Notes under the pieces: model-generated
What the model saw: only the letters and a program-made list of their open reading frames with translations
What the model was told of the DNA's origin: nothing
Database searches by the model: none
Source of the DNA: Oscillospiraceae bacterium
GTDB taxonomy: Bacteria; Bacillota; Clostridia; Oscillospirales; Oscillospiraceae
Assembly: GCA_017938625.1 (NCBI GenBank)
Contig: JAGBBD010000037.1
Location: 1 to 58,480 of the forward strand
DNA length: 58,480 nt
Reading direction: 5' to 3'
In this document: piece after piece, positions 30,559 through 41,000 of the stretch
Position numbering within the stretch: the first letter of the stretch is position 1
Layout: each line of letters begins with the position of its first letter
Position numbers and translations under genes: made by a program

Positions 30559-31509
30559 TTATTGTGCCGCTTCGAGCATATTTTCGATGAAGATCCCATA
30601 CCCCCGTGTCGGATCATTCACCAGCACGTGGGTCACAGCGCCGATGAGCTTGCCATTTTGAATGATCGGGCTGCCGGACATCCCCTGGACGATTCCGCCG
30701 GTGGCGCTGAGCAGGTCTTTGTCTGTGACTTTGAGCAAAAGGTTTCTGCCTGTTTCATCGGCATGGGGGTAGATCTTGAGGATCTCCACAGCATACTCCT
30801 GCACCTGCGTGCCGGAAACATTCGACAAAATGGTGGCGCTGCCTGTTTGGATCTCCTCTGCCTGTGCCGCAGGCATGGGTTTTTTGGACAGCGGCTCATA
30901 CAGGCTGCCAAAGATCCCATGAGGGCAATTGCGCTCCACAGAGCCGAGAACGTTCTGCAGATCGAATTTTCCTTTCAGTTCTCCCGGTGTCCCCGTTTTT
31001 CCTTTCTCCACTTCCACAACAGATGAGCCTACCACAGCGCCGTCCTCCACAGGCACGGGGCAGGTGGAGTTTGCATCGTTGACCCCGTGTCCCAAGGCGC
31101 CAAAGGTGCCGCAGATGGGATCATAGTAAGTGACGGTACCGATTCCCGCAATGGAGTTTCGCACATAGGCACCGATCTGCCGTTCCTTTGGTGTGACGCA
31201 GAACTCCGCCTGTCTGCCGTTACGCAGAACGGTCAGGATCACATCGTCATCTTCAATACTTTCTTTTAAAACTTCCACCGTATGGACGGCCTTGCCATCC
31301 ACCTTTGTGATCACATCACCCTTCTTCATACCGGCTTCCCTGGCAGAAGACCCCTCTTCAAAATCTGTGACCACCAATCCTCTTGTATTGAGTTTAATCC
31401 CCACCGTGTTGCCGCCCGGTATGAGCATCCGCGGCGCTGCCAACGCCGACACTGTGCACACTGCCGCCATACACAGGGCACACAGGAGCCTTAAAAATTG
31501 TTTTTTCAT
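30559..31509 (-). CDS. spoIVB: SpoIVB signalling serine peptidase (S55)
   Basis: Forespore-secreted peptidase that triggers pro-SigK processing in the mother cell. The 316-residue product has a signal/anchor segment (about 1-25), a PDZ domain (about 35-110, GIKLNTRGLVVTDFEEGSSA) and the S55 domain with His in FGALGHGVND (H141) and Ser in QGMSGSPIIQ (S278). It is shorter than the Bacillus protein, mostly in the N-terminal region. GAGGGAG precedes ATG 31509. I could not find a convincing forespore promoter by eye. A partial copy of its 3' end lies at 29529-29687. Confidence 0.95.
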   Translation of the reverse strand: MKKQFLRLLCALCMAAVCTVSALAAPRMLIPGGNTVGIKLNTRGLVVTDFEEGSSAREAGMKKGDVITKVDGKAVHTVEVLKESIEDDDVILTVLRNGRQAEFCVTPKERQIGAYVRNSIAGIGTVTYYDPICGTFGALGHGVNDANSTCPVPVEDGAVVGSSVVEVEKGKTGTPGELKGKFDLQNVLGSVERNCPHGIFGSLYEPLSKKPMPAAQAEEIQTGSATILSNVSGTQVQEYAVEILKIYPHADETGRNLLLKVTDKDLLSATGGIVQGMSGSPIIQNGKLIGAVTHVLVNDPTRGYGIFIENMLEAAQ

Positions 31510-31612
31510 ACTTCTTCTCCCTCGATCGTCATGTTTCTTCCTGTGTTAATATGGCTGTTTCGAGGGCAAAACAATCAAGAAAATAGAAGCAGTTTTTCCT
31601 GCAAGATCATGG

Positions 31613-31652
31613 AAAAACGCCTGCCTTCGCGTATGTTCACACGAAGGCAGGC
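31613..31652 (-). terminator. GH3 gene terminator
   Basis: GCCTGCCTTCG/CGAAGGCAGGC stem followed by five T on the minus strand. Confidence 0.85.
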
Positions 31653-31661
31653 AGAAACTGT

Positions 31662-34004
31662 TTATGTTGTCAATTTTTGATACGTTGCAATGATTCTTCT
31701 GGCACACTGTTCCAGATGAGAGCGCTTGAGCGTTCCCTTCCGCAGGGCAATGTACAGATCGTCGGGATAGCCGCTGGGCATCTTCATATCGTTACCTGCC
31801 ATAACCTCCTTGACAGGATCATACTTCATGCCCCAGTCGGTGGTGATCATACCGGCATAGCCCCATTCCTCACGAAGGATGCCTGTGATCAGATCGTAGT
31901 TCTCACTGGTATGGACACCGTTGAGGGGGTTATAGGAAGTCATGAGCGTCCAGGGATCGGCTTGCTTAACACAGATCTCAAAACCCTTGAGATAGATTTC
32001 ACGCAAGGCGCGCTCGGAAACGCGGGCATCCAGCTTTGTTCTGTGGCGCTCGAGATTGTTGCAGGCAAAGTGCTTGATGGAACAAGCCATGCCGGATGCT
32101 TGCATGCCTCTGACCTGTGCCGCTGCCATGGTGCCGGAGATATAGGGATCTTCGGAAAAATACTCAAAGTTTCTGCCGCACAAAGGTGTGCGGTGGATGT
32201 TAAGTGCAGGGGTCAGCCAGATCATCAGACCGTTTTCTCTACCCTCTGCACCGCCGCAGACGCCCACCTGTTCCACGATCTCTGGATCCCAGCTGCAGGC
32301 AAGGAGCGTGGCGCTGGGCCATGCTGTGGCGGGGATGCCGAATTTTTCTTCCAGTCGGATACCTGCAGGGCCATCTGCCGTAGGCATGGGAGGAAGCCCT
32401 CTCTTTTCCAGCGGCGGGAAGCAGCAGGTGTTGCACACACCGATCTTCTCCGAGCCGCCCATAAACAGGCACAGCTCTTCATCGGTCAGATCTGCCAGTT
32501 CCGGAACGGTTTCGGGGATTTTATAGGTCTGCTGCACAGGATTCATGGGCAATGCTTCATACGTGCCGTCGGCAACCATTCTTCCGGGCAGTTCACCGGG
32601 CACACATCTGGCAGTCAGCTGCCGGATGACCGTATCTGACGGAACACTATGGGCGCAGGTCTCCTGCAGCTGCCGGACAGAAGTTCCCACATAGATGACA
32701 TAGTCCCCTTTTTCCAGCACATAGGCAGACTTGCAGATCTTGCCAAGATCGTCATAGCTTGCCATTTGAGAAACTGGGTAGGTCAAGCTGATCTGCTCAC
32801 TTTCGCCGGGAGCCAGCAGTTTTGTCTTCTGATAGGCAGCAAGTGCCTTTTGGGGCTTGCCCAGTTTGCCCTGGGGCGCTGCATAGTACACCTGCACCAC
32901 TTCCCTGCCCGGGAGGCTGCCCGTATTGGTCACGGTGACCTTTACGTTGATATCATCGCCTCTCACCTCTGCGCAAGGTTCTGTCAAAGAAAAATCGGTA
33001 TAGGACAGACCGTAGCCGAAAGGATAGCGCACCTTCTCCCTTGCGCCGGGGATGGTCTCAAAGTAGCGGTAGCCAACGTAAATATCTTCGTAATAGTTTA
33101 CATAATATTCATCCTCATTCAGCTTTGCAGAGGAGGGATAATCATCGTAAGCCTTGGCAATGGTATCTGTCAGCTTGCCGGAGGGCGTCACATCGCCGCA
33201 CAGCAGATCTGCCACAGCCATGCCGCCTTCCATACCCGCCTGCCATGCCACCAGCGCAGCTGTATGGTCATCTTCGGCAAACCATTCACAATCCATGATG
33301 GCGCAGATGTTGAGCACCACCACCACGGAGGAAAACGCCTGTTTCAGCCTTTCGTACAGCGCCTTTTCTTCTTTGCTCAGATAGTAGTCACCCGGCTCCG
33401 GAAGACGGTCACAGTTTTCCGAGCTGTAGCGGCTGATGGACAAAACTGCCGTATCGGCAAAGGCTGCGGCCTGATTGAACAGCTCTTCGGGAATCTCCGG
33501 CTGAGGCAGCAGCTGCTGCACCTGCACACGGACAATATCCTGTCCGCGAAGAAGCTCCGTATCGGTCCAGGTGACACCATGGGAGGCAAACAGACCTGTG
33601 ACCTCACCAAGGAACAATTCTTCCTTTCCATTGAGCTGATCTGCTTCTGCCTGCTTCTCATAGCGCTGCATGATCTCATCGATCTGTGCCTCCAAACGCT
33701 TCCTATGAACAGGACGCTCTTTCTCGGCATATTCGCGATAGAATGCACCCAGAGGGGCGAAAACTTCCACCTTCCCCTCTGCCTGTTTTTGTTCAAAGCC
33801 ATCGTAAATATTGTGCACATATTGGCAGTAGACATCGCCGCTGCCGCCGCCGCCTTTGGTGTAGTCCACGCTGCCCACACCAAACAGAGCAAGCCTGGTG
33901 CCCTGTTTAAAAGGCAGTATATTATTTTCATTTTTCAGAAGGACCATTCCCTCGCCTGCAGCTTTGCGGGATAGGGCAATGTGTTCTTTGCATCCTGTGA
34001 TCAT
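31662..34004 (-). CDS. Glycoside hydrolase family 3 beta-glucosidase, permuted domain order
   Basis: A 780-residue cytoplasmic GH3 enzyme, probably a beta-glucosidase. The usual C-terminal alpha/beta sandwich domain comes first (KAAGEGMVLLKNENNILPF at about 15-33), then a fibronectin III-like domain (near GREVVQVYYAAPQGKLGKPQ), and the TIM barrel is last, with PALNIHRTPLCGRNFEYFSE, SIKHFACNN and the nucleophile in GMITTDWGM (about D723). This circular permutation is known in some clostridial GH3 enzymes. AGGAGG precedes ATG 34004. Divergent to an AraC regulator that likely controls it. Confidence 0.92.
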   Translation of the reverse strand: MITGCKEHIALSRKAAGEGMVLLKNENNILPFKQGTRLALFGVGSVDYTKGGGGSGDVYCQYVHNIYDGFEQKQAEGKVEVFAPLGAFYREYAEKERPVHRKRLEAQIDEIMQRYEKQAEADQLNGKEELFLGEVTGLFASHGVTWTDTELLRGQDIVRVQVQQLLPQPEIPEELFNQAAAFADTAVLSISRYSSENCDRLPEPGDYYLSKEEKALYERLKQAFSSVVVVLNICAIMDCEWFAEDDHTAALVAWQAGMEGGMAVADLLCGDVTPSGKLTDTIAKAYDDYPSSAKLNEDEYYVNYYEDIYVGYRYFETIPGAREKVRYPFGYGLSYTDFSLTEPCAEVRGDDINVKVTVTNTGSLPGREVVQVYYAAPQGKLGKPQKALAAYQKTKLLAPGESEQISLTYPVSQMASYDDLGKICKSAYVLEKGDYVIYVGTSVRQLQETCAHSVPSDTVIRQLTARCVPGELPGRMVADGTYEALPMNPVQQTYKIPETVPELADLTDEELCLFMGGSEKIGVCNTCCFPPLEKRGLPPMPTADGPAGIRLEEKFGIPATAWPSATLLACSWDPEIVEQVGVCGGAEGRENGLMIWLTPALNIHRTPLCGRNFEYFSEDPYISGTMAAAQVRGMQASGMACSIKHFACNNLERHRTKLDARVSERALREIYLKGFEICVKQADPWTLMTSYNPLNGVHTSENYDLITGILREEWGYAGMITTDWGMKYDPVKEVMAGNDMKMPSGYPDDLYIALRKGTLKRSHLEQCARRIIATYQKLTT

Positions 34005-34022
34005 AGCAATTCCTCCTTTTTC

Positions 34023-34051
34023 TTGTATTATAAGAAAAATACTGCTATAAT
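34023..34051 (+). promoter_or_regulatory. Promoter of the AraC gene at 34.1 kb
   Basis: TTGTAT, 17 bases, TATAAT. A TATAAT on the opposite strand (34027-34032) overlaps its -35 region and may be the -10 of the divergent GH3 gene, so the two promoters probably overlap. Confidence 0.75.
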
Positions 34052-34102
34052 ACCAGTAAATCCTTGCAAGATTTAAGACATTTTCTGCACTCAGGTGGTC
34101 TT

Positions 34103-34873
34103 ATGGCACAGTATTTCCGAGAAAATCAAGAGCGGCTCGCACTGGTCACGACACGCAATCTGGACTTTCCGCCCCACATTCATGAGAAGCTGGAGCTGGT
34201 GTACATGGTGCGCGGCACCAGTACGGCATATTGTCAGGGCAAGCAGTATCACCTCCGCTGCGGAGATTTTTTCCTCGCCTTTCCCGAGCAGGTGCATCAC
34301 TACACAGACAGCGCCGACTGCGAAGCACGGCTCATCATCGCCGATCCCGCCCGTCTGTTTTTAGATCGGCATATCTGGGAGAAAGCCCCTGTTTCGGCAG
34401 TCTATTCCTGCGACGATCCCGATCTTGTGCAGCTGCTGGAGATCGCGGTGAGGGATCATCTGGAAAACGATGACCGCGCTGTCACCCTGCCGCTGCTGTC
34501 TGCTATTTTGGAAAAACTGCTGAAGCACTACAGTTTTTCCGAGCAACAGGTCAAAGACGGCATGGTCTCCCAGCTTGTCCGCTACTGCAGCGCCCATTTC
34601 AAAGAGCCGCTCACCATTGGTGATGTTTCCAAGGCGCTGTATGTAAGCTCCAGCCACATCTCCCATACTTTTAACGAAAAGCTGAAGATCAGTTTCCCCG
34701 ATTACATCAATTCCCTGCGGTTGGATGAAGCCGTGCGGCTTCTGGAGCACAGCGATCTTTCCATGGAACAGATCGCGGAAGAAGCCGGCTTCCCTACCAC
34801 AAGGACCTTTCATCGGGCATTTCGGAAAAAATACAACATCTCTCCATCTAAATACAAAACAAGCGGTCTGTGA
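34103..34873 (+). CDS. AraC family regulator
   Basis: A 256-residue AraC-type regulator: N-terminal cupin sensor (MAQYFRENQERLALVTTRNL, PPHIHEKLELVYMVRGT, FLAFPEQVHHYT) and C-terminal helix-turn-helix pair (LTIGDVSKALYVSSSHISHT and MEQIAEEAGFPTTRTFHRAF ending YNISPSKYK). ATG 34103 is preferred; the TTG at 34064 lies close to the predicted transcription start and has no site. It is divergent from the permuted GH3 gene and shares its promoter region, so it is the likely regulator responding to a beta-glucoside. Confidence 0.9.
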   Translation: MAQYFRENQERLALVTTRNLDFPPHIHEKLELVYMVRGTSTAYCQGKQYHLRCGDFFLAFPEQVHHYTDSADCEARLIIADPARLFLDRHIWEKAPVSAVYSCDDPDLVQLLEIAVRDHLENDDRAVTLPLLSAILEKLLKHYSFSEQQVKDGMVSQLVRYCSAHFKEPLTIGDVSKALYVSSSHISHTFNEKLKISFPDYINSLRLDEAVRLLEHSDLSMEQIAEEAGFPTTRTFHRAFRKKYNISPSKYKTSGL

Positions 34874-34888
34874 TCTCACAGACCGCTT
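34861..34888 (+). terminator. Terminator of the AraC gene
   Basis: AAGCGGTCTGTG/CACAGACCGCTT stem overlapping the stop codon. Confidence 0.78.
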
Positions 34889-34893
34889 TCCCG

Positions 34894-35081
34894 AAAAAAT
34901 ATCAAAGATATTTTTTGTAAAGGAATTTGCATCGTGCTGCGCGCACGACCTTGTCGCACACTTGCACGATAGAAGTAAAAAATTCGAGGCATATGTCCTC
35001 GAATTTTTTGTTTCACTTTTTCCGCATCTGCGGATGCGGAACTCTGCGAGGCTCTATCCACTATGCCGTAACATCTCAAAT
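34894..35081. repeat. Suspected dispersed intergenic repeat with internal hairpins
   Basis: Contains AAAAAATATC/GATATTTTTT, GTGCTGCGCGCAC, CGCATCTGCGGATGCG and the terminator stem at 34977. The minus-strand open frame through it is low-complexity and has no ribosome binding site. I believe similar sequence recurs between genes of related gut bacteria, but this is from memory and unverified. Confidence 0.35.
34977..35009. terminator. Terminator downstream of the DUF2461 gene
   Basis: AAAAAATTCGAGG/CCTCGAATTTTTT, a perfect 13-base stem with T-runs on both strands. Confidence 0.78.
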
Positions 35082-35732
35082 TCACAGACTACCGGTAAAT
35101 TTAAGGCAGTATTCATACATGGGATACAGCGCCTGCAGGGTCTTGGTGACCTCTTGGGCAAGCTTTGGAGAAAACAGCAGATCGTCCGGCTGACGGTCAA
35201 TGTCCATGAAAATGCTCCGCATATTAAACAGAGACTTTAGTTCCTCGTTTTCACAGGGCTTTTTTCTGGCATATTCTTCGATCTTGCAGGAAACGCCGGA
35301 TACTTTTTCCAGTTTTTTGATCAATCCGGGAAATTCCTCCGGCTTTGCCAGAAGCATCCTGCGATATTTTTCCAGCATCTCCGTTTTGGGTCTCCAGAGG
35401 ATAAAGCCATAGCTGTAGCCCTCGGGTCTGATCTCAAAGTAGAGGGTGGGCTGCTCGCTCCACGGCAGGTTGTCCGGGCGCATACTGAGCCACAAGCTCT
35501 CCTTATACGGCACAGCAGGATGCAGACGGGCATCCTTATAGATACGCGAGCATTTATATGCCATATTGGGCACATCGCGGAAGGGCGCAAAAACCTCCTG
35601 CGCCAGTGCCTTCATAGGCTCATACAAATACTGCTGATACTCTTTTTTGTGCTCTTCAAACCAAGGTCTGTTGTTATTGAGCCGAATCCCCCAGAGAAAA
35701 TCTATGGTTTCGGGTGAAAATCCGTTGAACAT
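35082..35732 (-). CDS. DUF2461 family protein
   Basis: A 216-residue protein of the DUF2461/TIGR02453 family: MFNGFSPETIDFLWGIRLNN, NRPWFEEHKKEYQ, the central CSRIYKDARLHPAVPYKESL and PTLYFEIRPEGYSYGF. Biochemical role unknown. AGGAGG precedes ATG 35732. It starts 53 bases after the VWA gene on the same strand without a terminator between, so it may be the fourth gene of the helicase-MoxR-VWA operon. Confidence 0.85.
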   Translation of the reverse strand: MFNGFSPETIDFLWGIRLNNNRPWFEEHKKEYQQYLYEPMKALAQEVFAPFRDVPNMAYKCSRIYKDARLHPAVPYKESLWLSMRPDNLPWSEQPTLYFEIRPEGYSYGFILWRPKTEMLEKYRRMLLAKPEEFPGLIKKLEKVSGVSCKIEEYARKKPCENEELKSLFNMRSIFMDIDRQPDDLLFSPKLAQEVTKTLQALYPMYEYCLKFTGSL

Positions 35733-35785
35733 GGCAGAGTCCTCCTGTAAAGCTGCCTCTATTTTATCGAATCTCCGCCGATTTT

Positions 35786-36961
35786 TCAAGCATCCTGCAG
35801 GGTAATACGGGCGATCTTTCCCCATGGCGGCGTCACATCTTCGTTGTTGAGCAGCCACAAAACAGGGATATCACAGGCGGCATCTTCCTCCGGAAAGATG
35901 GCATAGCCGTCTGTCAAGATCACGATGGTACTGGGCGGCCGGTCAAGCATATGCTCGCGGACATAGTCAAACACCGCATGAAAACTGGTACCGCCGCCAC
36001 CTTTGGGACGGATCTTCAAAAAGCTGTCTTCATCCTCAAAGGGCTTCGGCTCCGTGACCCCGGCATCGAAAAAGCCCAGATAGCCCTTCAGCTTGCCGTC
36101 AAACTGGTCGATGGCATCCTTGATCTCGGAGTATGCCGCCGTGATCATGGCATCGGTCATAGAGGCAGACGTATCGATCATAAACAGAACATCCGTGGCA
36201 AGCAATTCCTTCTCGTTGAAGTCCGGCAGGAAAAAATCGCTGTCACTTCTGCGTCTGTCCGGCGGCAGGAAGGAATAATCCACCACCTCTTCCTGTACAA
36301 ACTCCCGCAGAACCCTTCGCCAGTCCGTCTGCCCTTTGTGCAGAGCATTCACCACTCGCATAATAGCATCGGGAACACCGCCGGAGCCTCTTGACTCCAT
36401 GGCACGGCAGGCATCCTCCAGACGCTTTGTCCATAGATCCTTCTGCGCTTCATCCGCAGGCCCGTCTCCCCACAAAGAGTGATCGTCCCAGCCTTCTTCC
36501 GGACATTTCTCCGGCAGCATATGATAGACCTGCTCTGCCGTATAGAGCCTCCCCTCCTGCCCGTTGGGCGCAAGGTGCATAGCTGTGCCGTATTTTCGCA
36601 GGGTGATCTTGGTCAGGTCATCTCTGTGGGATTCCAAAATGATGGAATTGACCACAATATCACAAGCCACATTAAAGCGGAAGCCCTGCAGATCCTTGCC
36701 GCGGGTACAGTGCTGCAGCGCCGCATGGAGGATCTCATGCATCATGACAAAGTCCAGTTCCCGGTCAGACAGGTCATCCAGAAACGCTGCGCCGAAGACG
36801 ATCCGCTCTCCGTCCGTGCAGGCGGTGGAGAGGTGCTCATCCACCGCGTATTTCATATGCATCAAGAGCATACCGAAAAAGCCGTTTTCGCACAAAATGC
36901 GCATACGGGAAAGGAGCAGTCTCTGACCGTATGCCAGATATGCCGCGTCAGATATGGCCAT
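35786..36961 (-). CDS. VWA-like protein with N-terminal HExxH metallopeptidase-like domain (DUF2201-type)
   Basis: A 391-residue protein with two parts. The N-terminal part has a zincin-like motif, MMHEILHAALQHC (H75, E76, H79). The C-terminal part is a VWA-like domain with an intact metal-ion-dependent adhesion site DTSASM (D263, S265, S267) and a late ILTDGYA. This architecture is the usual partner of MoxR AAA+ ATPases. ATG 36961 overlaps the end of the MoxR gene by 14 bases and follows AAGGAAGG. Third gene of the helicase-MoxR-VWA operon. Its own target is unknown. Confidence 0.85.
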   Translation of the reverse strand: MAISDAAYLAYGQRLLLSRMRILCENGFFGMLLMHMKYAVDEHLSTACTDGERIVFGAAFLDDLSDRELDFVMMHEILHAALQHCTRGKDLQGFRFNVACDIVVNSIILESHRDDLTKITLRKYGTAMHLAPNGQEGRLYTAEQVYHMLPEKCPEEGWDDHSLWGDGPADEAQKDLWTKRLEDACRAMESRGSGGVPDAIMRVVNALHKGQTDWRRVLREFVQEEVVDYSFLPPDRRRSDSDFFLPDFNEKELLATDVLFMIDTSASMTDAMITAAYSEIKDAIDQFDGKLKGYLGFFDAGVTEPKPFEDEDSFLKIRPKGGGGTSFHAVFDYVREHMLDRPPSTIVILTDGYAIFPEEDAACDIPVLWLLNNEDVTPPWGKIARITLQDA

Positions 36962-38063
36962 TGAGCAGCCTTCCTTTCGTCTGATACCAGCGGACAAAGG
37001 CAGGAATCCCCATAAGCACCTGCTTGTAGTCCCGTTCCAGATACATATAATCCCGCATAACAAGAGCAGAGAAATCGGGAGTCATACGGTCTGCATAGGA
37101 AATGGAGTTGGCAATGCGGCTGATCTCATGGCGGTGTGCTCTGGCATAGTCCGTCATGGCTGCCGTCAGCGCATACAGCGCCTCCGGAGTCTTGGGAAGC
37201 GGCGGTGTCTTGCCGTCAAAGATGTCCTCAAGCTTGGGAAGCTCCCGGTACACTCTGTCCCAGGTGCGCAGTTCCAGCGCCATGCCTGTGCCCACCATAC
37301 CGGCAATGAGAGGATACAGTTCCTCCGGAGACTGCCCCGTACAGTGCAGCAGGGCGCTGACCATCTCCCATGCACGAGGGGTGGCAAACGCCAGATCATC
37401 ATTGGAGGGATCAAACTTCATCAGATAGTCAGAACGGAAGGACAAAAAGCCCACCACCTTATAGTGGATGCCGTTTTTCGTTGCCCAAGTCTTCCAACTC
37501 TCAAAGTTCACTTCCACCTCCAGATGGAGCAGTCGGTTTGCCAGCGCCTTCGGCATTTTATATGCCACGCTGCGGTCTGTGACGCGGTTGCCGGCTGCAA
37601 TGACGATGCAGTTTTCCGGCAGCTTATGCTCACCCACCACACGATCCAGCGTGATCTGATAGGCTGCCGCCTGCACAGACGGGGGCGCAGCGGAAAGCTC
37701 ATCGAGGAAGAGGATGTTGATCACATCGTCCCCCTCATCCATGCGGAAGATCTGCGGCTTCAGCCATACTGCCAGCGTCTTATCCTCATTGGCAGTGGGA
37801 ATGCCGCGCAGGTCAATGGGATTGAACAGCAACAGCCGCACATCTGTGACCACAACACGCTTGCCGGTTTTCTCCTCCAGATCCTTGGCAAGCTGACGCA
37901 CACCCTGAGACTTACCGACACCCGGTGCGCCCCACAGCATGACGGAGGGCAGCGTGCGAAACGCTGTGCCCTTCATGACGGCGGCATGATAGACCGCCGC
38001 CAGGGAGTCCATGGCGCTGCCAACGCTCATGGACGGAAGAAGACCCATTTTTACCTCTTTCAT
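36948..38063 (-). CDS. MoxR-type AAA+ ATPase
   Basis: A 371-residue AAA+ ATPase of the MoxR class, likely a chaperone-like remodeller for the VWA protein. Walker A is MLWGAPGVGKSQ (residues 45-52), Walker B INILFLDELSAAPP (about 116-127), sensor 1 VIAAGNR (N159) and a later ANRLLHLEVE with a possible arginine finger. The start ATG 38063 overlaps the helicase stop in ATGA. An internal ATG 38048 with GAGGT is possible, but the overlap favours 38063. Middle gene of the three-gene system. Confidence 0.9.
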   Translation of the reverse strand: MKEVKMGLLPSMSVGSAMDSLAAVYHAAVMKGTAFRTLPSVMLWGAPGVGKSQGVRQLAKDLEEKTGKRVVVTDVRLLLFNPIDLRGIPTANEDKTLAVWLKPQIFRMDEGDDVINILFLDELSAAPPSVQAAAYQITLDRVVGEHKLPENCIVIAAGNRVTDRSVAYKMPKALANRLLHLEVEVNFESWKTWATKNGIHYKVVGFLSFRSDYLMKFDPSNDDLAFATPRAWEMVSALLHCTGQSPEELYPLIAGMVGTGMALELRTWDRVYRELPKLEDIFDGKTPPLPKTPEALYALTAAMTDYARAHRHEISRIANSISYADRMTPDFSALVMRDYMYLERDYKQVLMGIPAFVRWYQTKGRLLNGHI

Positions 38064-41000
38064 TTCTTTGCCCCCAATCGTTTATCCAGCTGCTCCAGCT
38101 TGCGCTTGCAGCTTTCGATCTGTTCCGTGTGATCCTCACCCTTGTCCAGTTCCTTCTGCACATCCTGCTGACGGGCAAGCAGTCCATCCAGATTTCGCTC
38201 CAACATCTCCAGATGCTTGGGCAGTTCCTGCAGGCAGTTATCCACTCTGATCAGCGCACCAACCTCGCTGTCGCCCAACTCCACACGGTATCTGCCGCGG
38301 CGCTGCAGCCAGATGTAAGGTTCCTGCACAGTCATATTGGCAGGCAGGATGATATCAAAGCCCTGATATGTCATAAGCGTTTCTTCCTTATGCATGAGCA
38401 CGTGCTCCTTGACTGCACCGTAGAGCAGGCGGCGCAGCTGCCTTCTCGTATCCTTGTCGTGTTCTGCACGGGCACAGGCATACGCCTGCATATCGCCGGC
38501 GCACTTTTCGATCAGCTCCTGCTGATGGGCAATGGCGCCGGGCAGTTCCAGCTTTTCCTGCTCCAGAGACAGACGCTTTTCCACAGCTTTGCGCTGCAGC
38601 GCCTGATAACGGGTGAGCAAATTTGCCGTTTCCACGCGCTCCTTGACAAGGGGATCGCCCACTGCCAATGCCTTGACTTCGGCATAGCTCAGGACTGTGC
38701 TCTCAATATCCGATCCGCTGCGAGCAGCCATGGAGCCGGAGAGCAGATCGCAGATAAAACGCTGCTTGGTCTCCAGCAGCTGCCAGGAATAAGCATCGAA
38801 GCTGCCTTCCGTGATATAACGGAAGATCTTCACCTGCTTGTTTTCATTTCCCTGACGCAGGATCCTGCCCTCACGCTGGGTCATATCGGCAGGTCTCCAA
38901 GGCACATCCAAATGGTGCAGGGCGATCAGCTTGTCCTGGATATTCACACCAAGTCCCAGCTTGAAGGTTGAGCCGATCAGCACACGGATCTCGCCGCTTC
39001 TGACCTTGGCAAACAGCGCCTGTCTGCGCTTTTCCGACTCTGCGTCATGGATAAATGCGATCTCCTCGGGCTGGACACCCATGGCGATCAGCGTACCGCG
39101 AAGATCATCATAGATGTTGAAGCCTGTCTTGGGTGTGGAGGTATCGCAGAACACCAACTGGGTGCTCCTGCTGGCTGCGGTGGTGCGGTAGATATGGAAC
39201 ACATTTTCCGCACAGCGCATGACCTTGGAGCAGTAAGTGAAGCCTGCATCAGGATCCACCAGCCGCAGATCCAGCGCAGCCTTGCGTCCGTCTGTGGTGA
39301 TCTTGAGCATATTGTCCTCTGTGCGGGGCACCATGCCGGCACGGACAAGCTCGGCGCGGGAAGAGATCTCTTTCAGATACTCGTCAAATGCCTCCGTCTT
39401 GCTCAGAAGCGCATCGCTGTAGCCATCGGTCTGCGGCAGGTCTGCCGTTTCATCCGCTTGATGGAAATCGGCAATGGACGACAGCAGCACGGTCAGTTCC
39501 GGCAGGTTGTGGAACTTGGCAAAGCGCGTTGCCAGACGATAACCGCTGGTATCCACATCGATCTCAAACTCCGTTACACGCTCGGCAAACATACCGATCC
39601 AGCTATCAAAGCTCTGCAGATCCAGCATGGCAAGCTCACCGCTCTGCAGATAGCTCTGCATGATATAGGCATCGGTAATGGAGTTGGTGATGGGTGTGCC
39701 TGTTGCCATGACCACACCGCCGCCATCATGAGTTTTCTGGACATAATGTACCTTGTTCATCATATCACGGCACTTTTTTGAGCCTGTGGCGCTGATGCCA
39801 AGTACCTTGTCCACCTTGGTCTCGATGGGCACATTCTTATAGTTATGTGCCTCATCCACAAACAAACGGTCGATGCCAAGATCCTCAAAGCAAATGCCCT
39901 CAGCTTCGCTGATCTGTGCTGTGACCAGCTCTGCCAGAGCCTCCTCCACCTTGTCTTTTTTACGTTTGAGTCCGGAGGTGGACTTTTCCGCCTTGGCGGC
40001 GATGCGTTCGATATCAGCCTTTGTCACCGTCAGCTGATCCATATAGAAGGACTTGGACAGCTTGATCTGCTCAAAGCAGCTTGCCGCCATAATGATGCCG
40101 TCATAGGACTCGTCCCGGATCTTCTCCAGCACCGCTGTACGCTTGGCTGGGGTGAACTGGGAAGGCCCAATACACAGCAGCTTTGCCTCGGGATACAGCA
40201 GCAGAAAGGTATCACGCCACTGTCCCACCAGATTATTGGGCACCACATACAGGTGCTTGTGGGAAAGTCCCATACGTCTTGCCTCCATACCGGCAGCGAT
40301 CATGATATAGGTCTTGCCGGAGCCCACTTCATGGGCAAGCAGGGTATTGGGAGAAAACAAGATCCGTGCCACAGCATTCTTCTGATACGGATACAACATG
40401 ACCTCAGAAGACATACCGGGGAATTTTAAAAAGCTTCCGTCAAAATTGCGCCTGCGCACACAACCGAACTTACGGTCAAAAATATCCTCCAGCAAGACCT
40501 TGCGGGAATGGTCGTTCCAGACCCATGCCCGGAATTCCCGGATCATTTTCTGCTGCTTTTCAAGCGCCAGAACGGTCTCGGCACGATCCACCACGCGCTT
40601 CTTCTCATCACCGGGAACAGGGCGCATAACACAGACAGTCTTCATATTCAGCGTCTTTTCCAGAATCTGCAGCGCGCCCAGCTTGGACGTACCAAACGTA
40701 TGGTTGGCTGCCACTGTGCGGCTGTGAAGATAGTCATGCTTGCCGGGCAGTTCCCATGTGCCTGTCAGTTCGTCATGCTTGGTGCCTCTGTAGGGCGTCT
40801 TCAATCCCAGCATGTGGGTGACGAAGGCATCAATGACCTCAACAGGTACCCAGGGAGAGCCGAGGGTGATATAAATATCCTGAGAGCTGACCATATCGGG
40901 CAGCAAAGTCTCCAGAGCATGGATATTATCCTGAAAATAACCCATATACGTTCTGTCTGCTTCCTTGGCTGCCAGCCATTTGCGGCGCAGATTACCGGAC

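Noticed and set aside
34876-35085. A 70-codon minus-strand gene
   Set aside because: No ribosome binding site, hairpin-rich low-information sequence and a terminator inside it; better read as an intergenic repeat.
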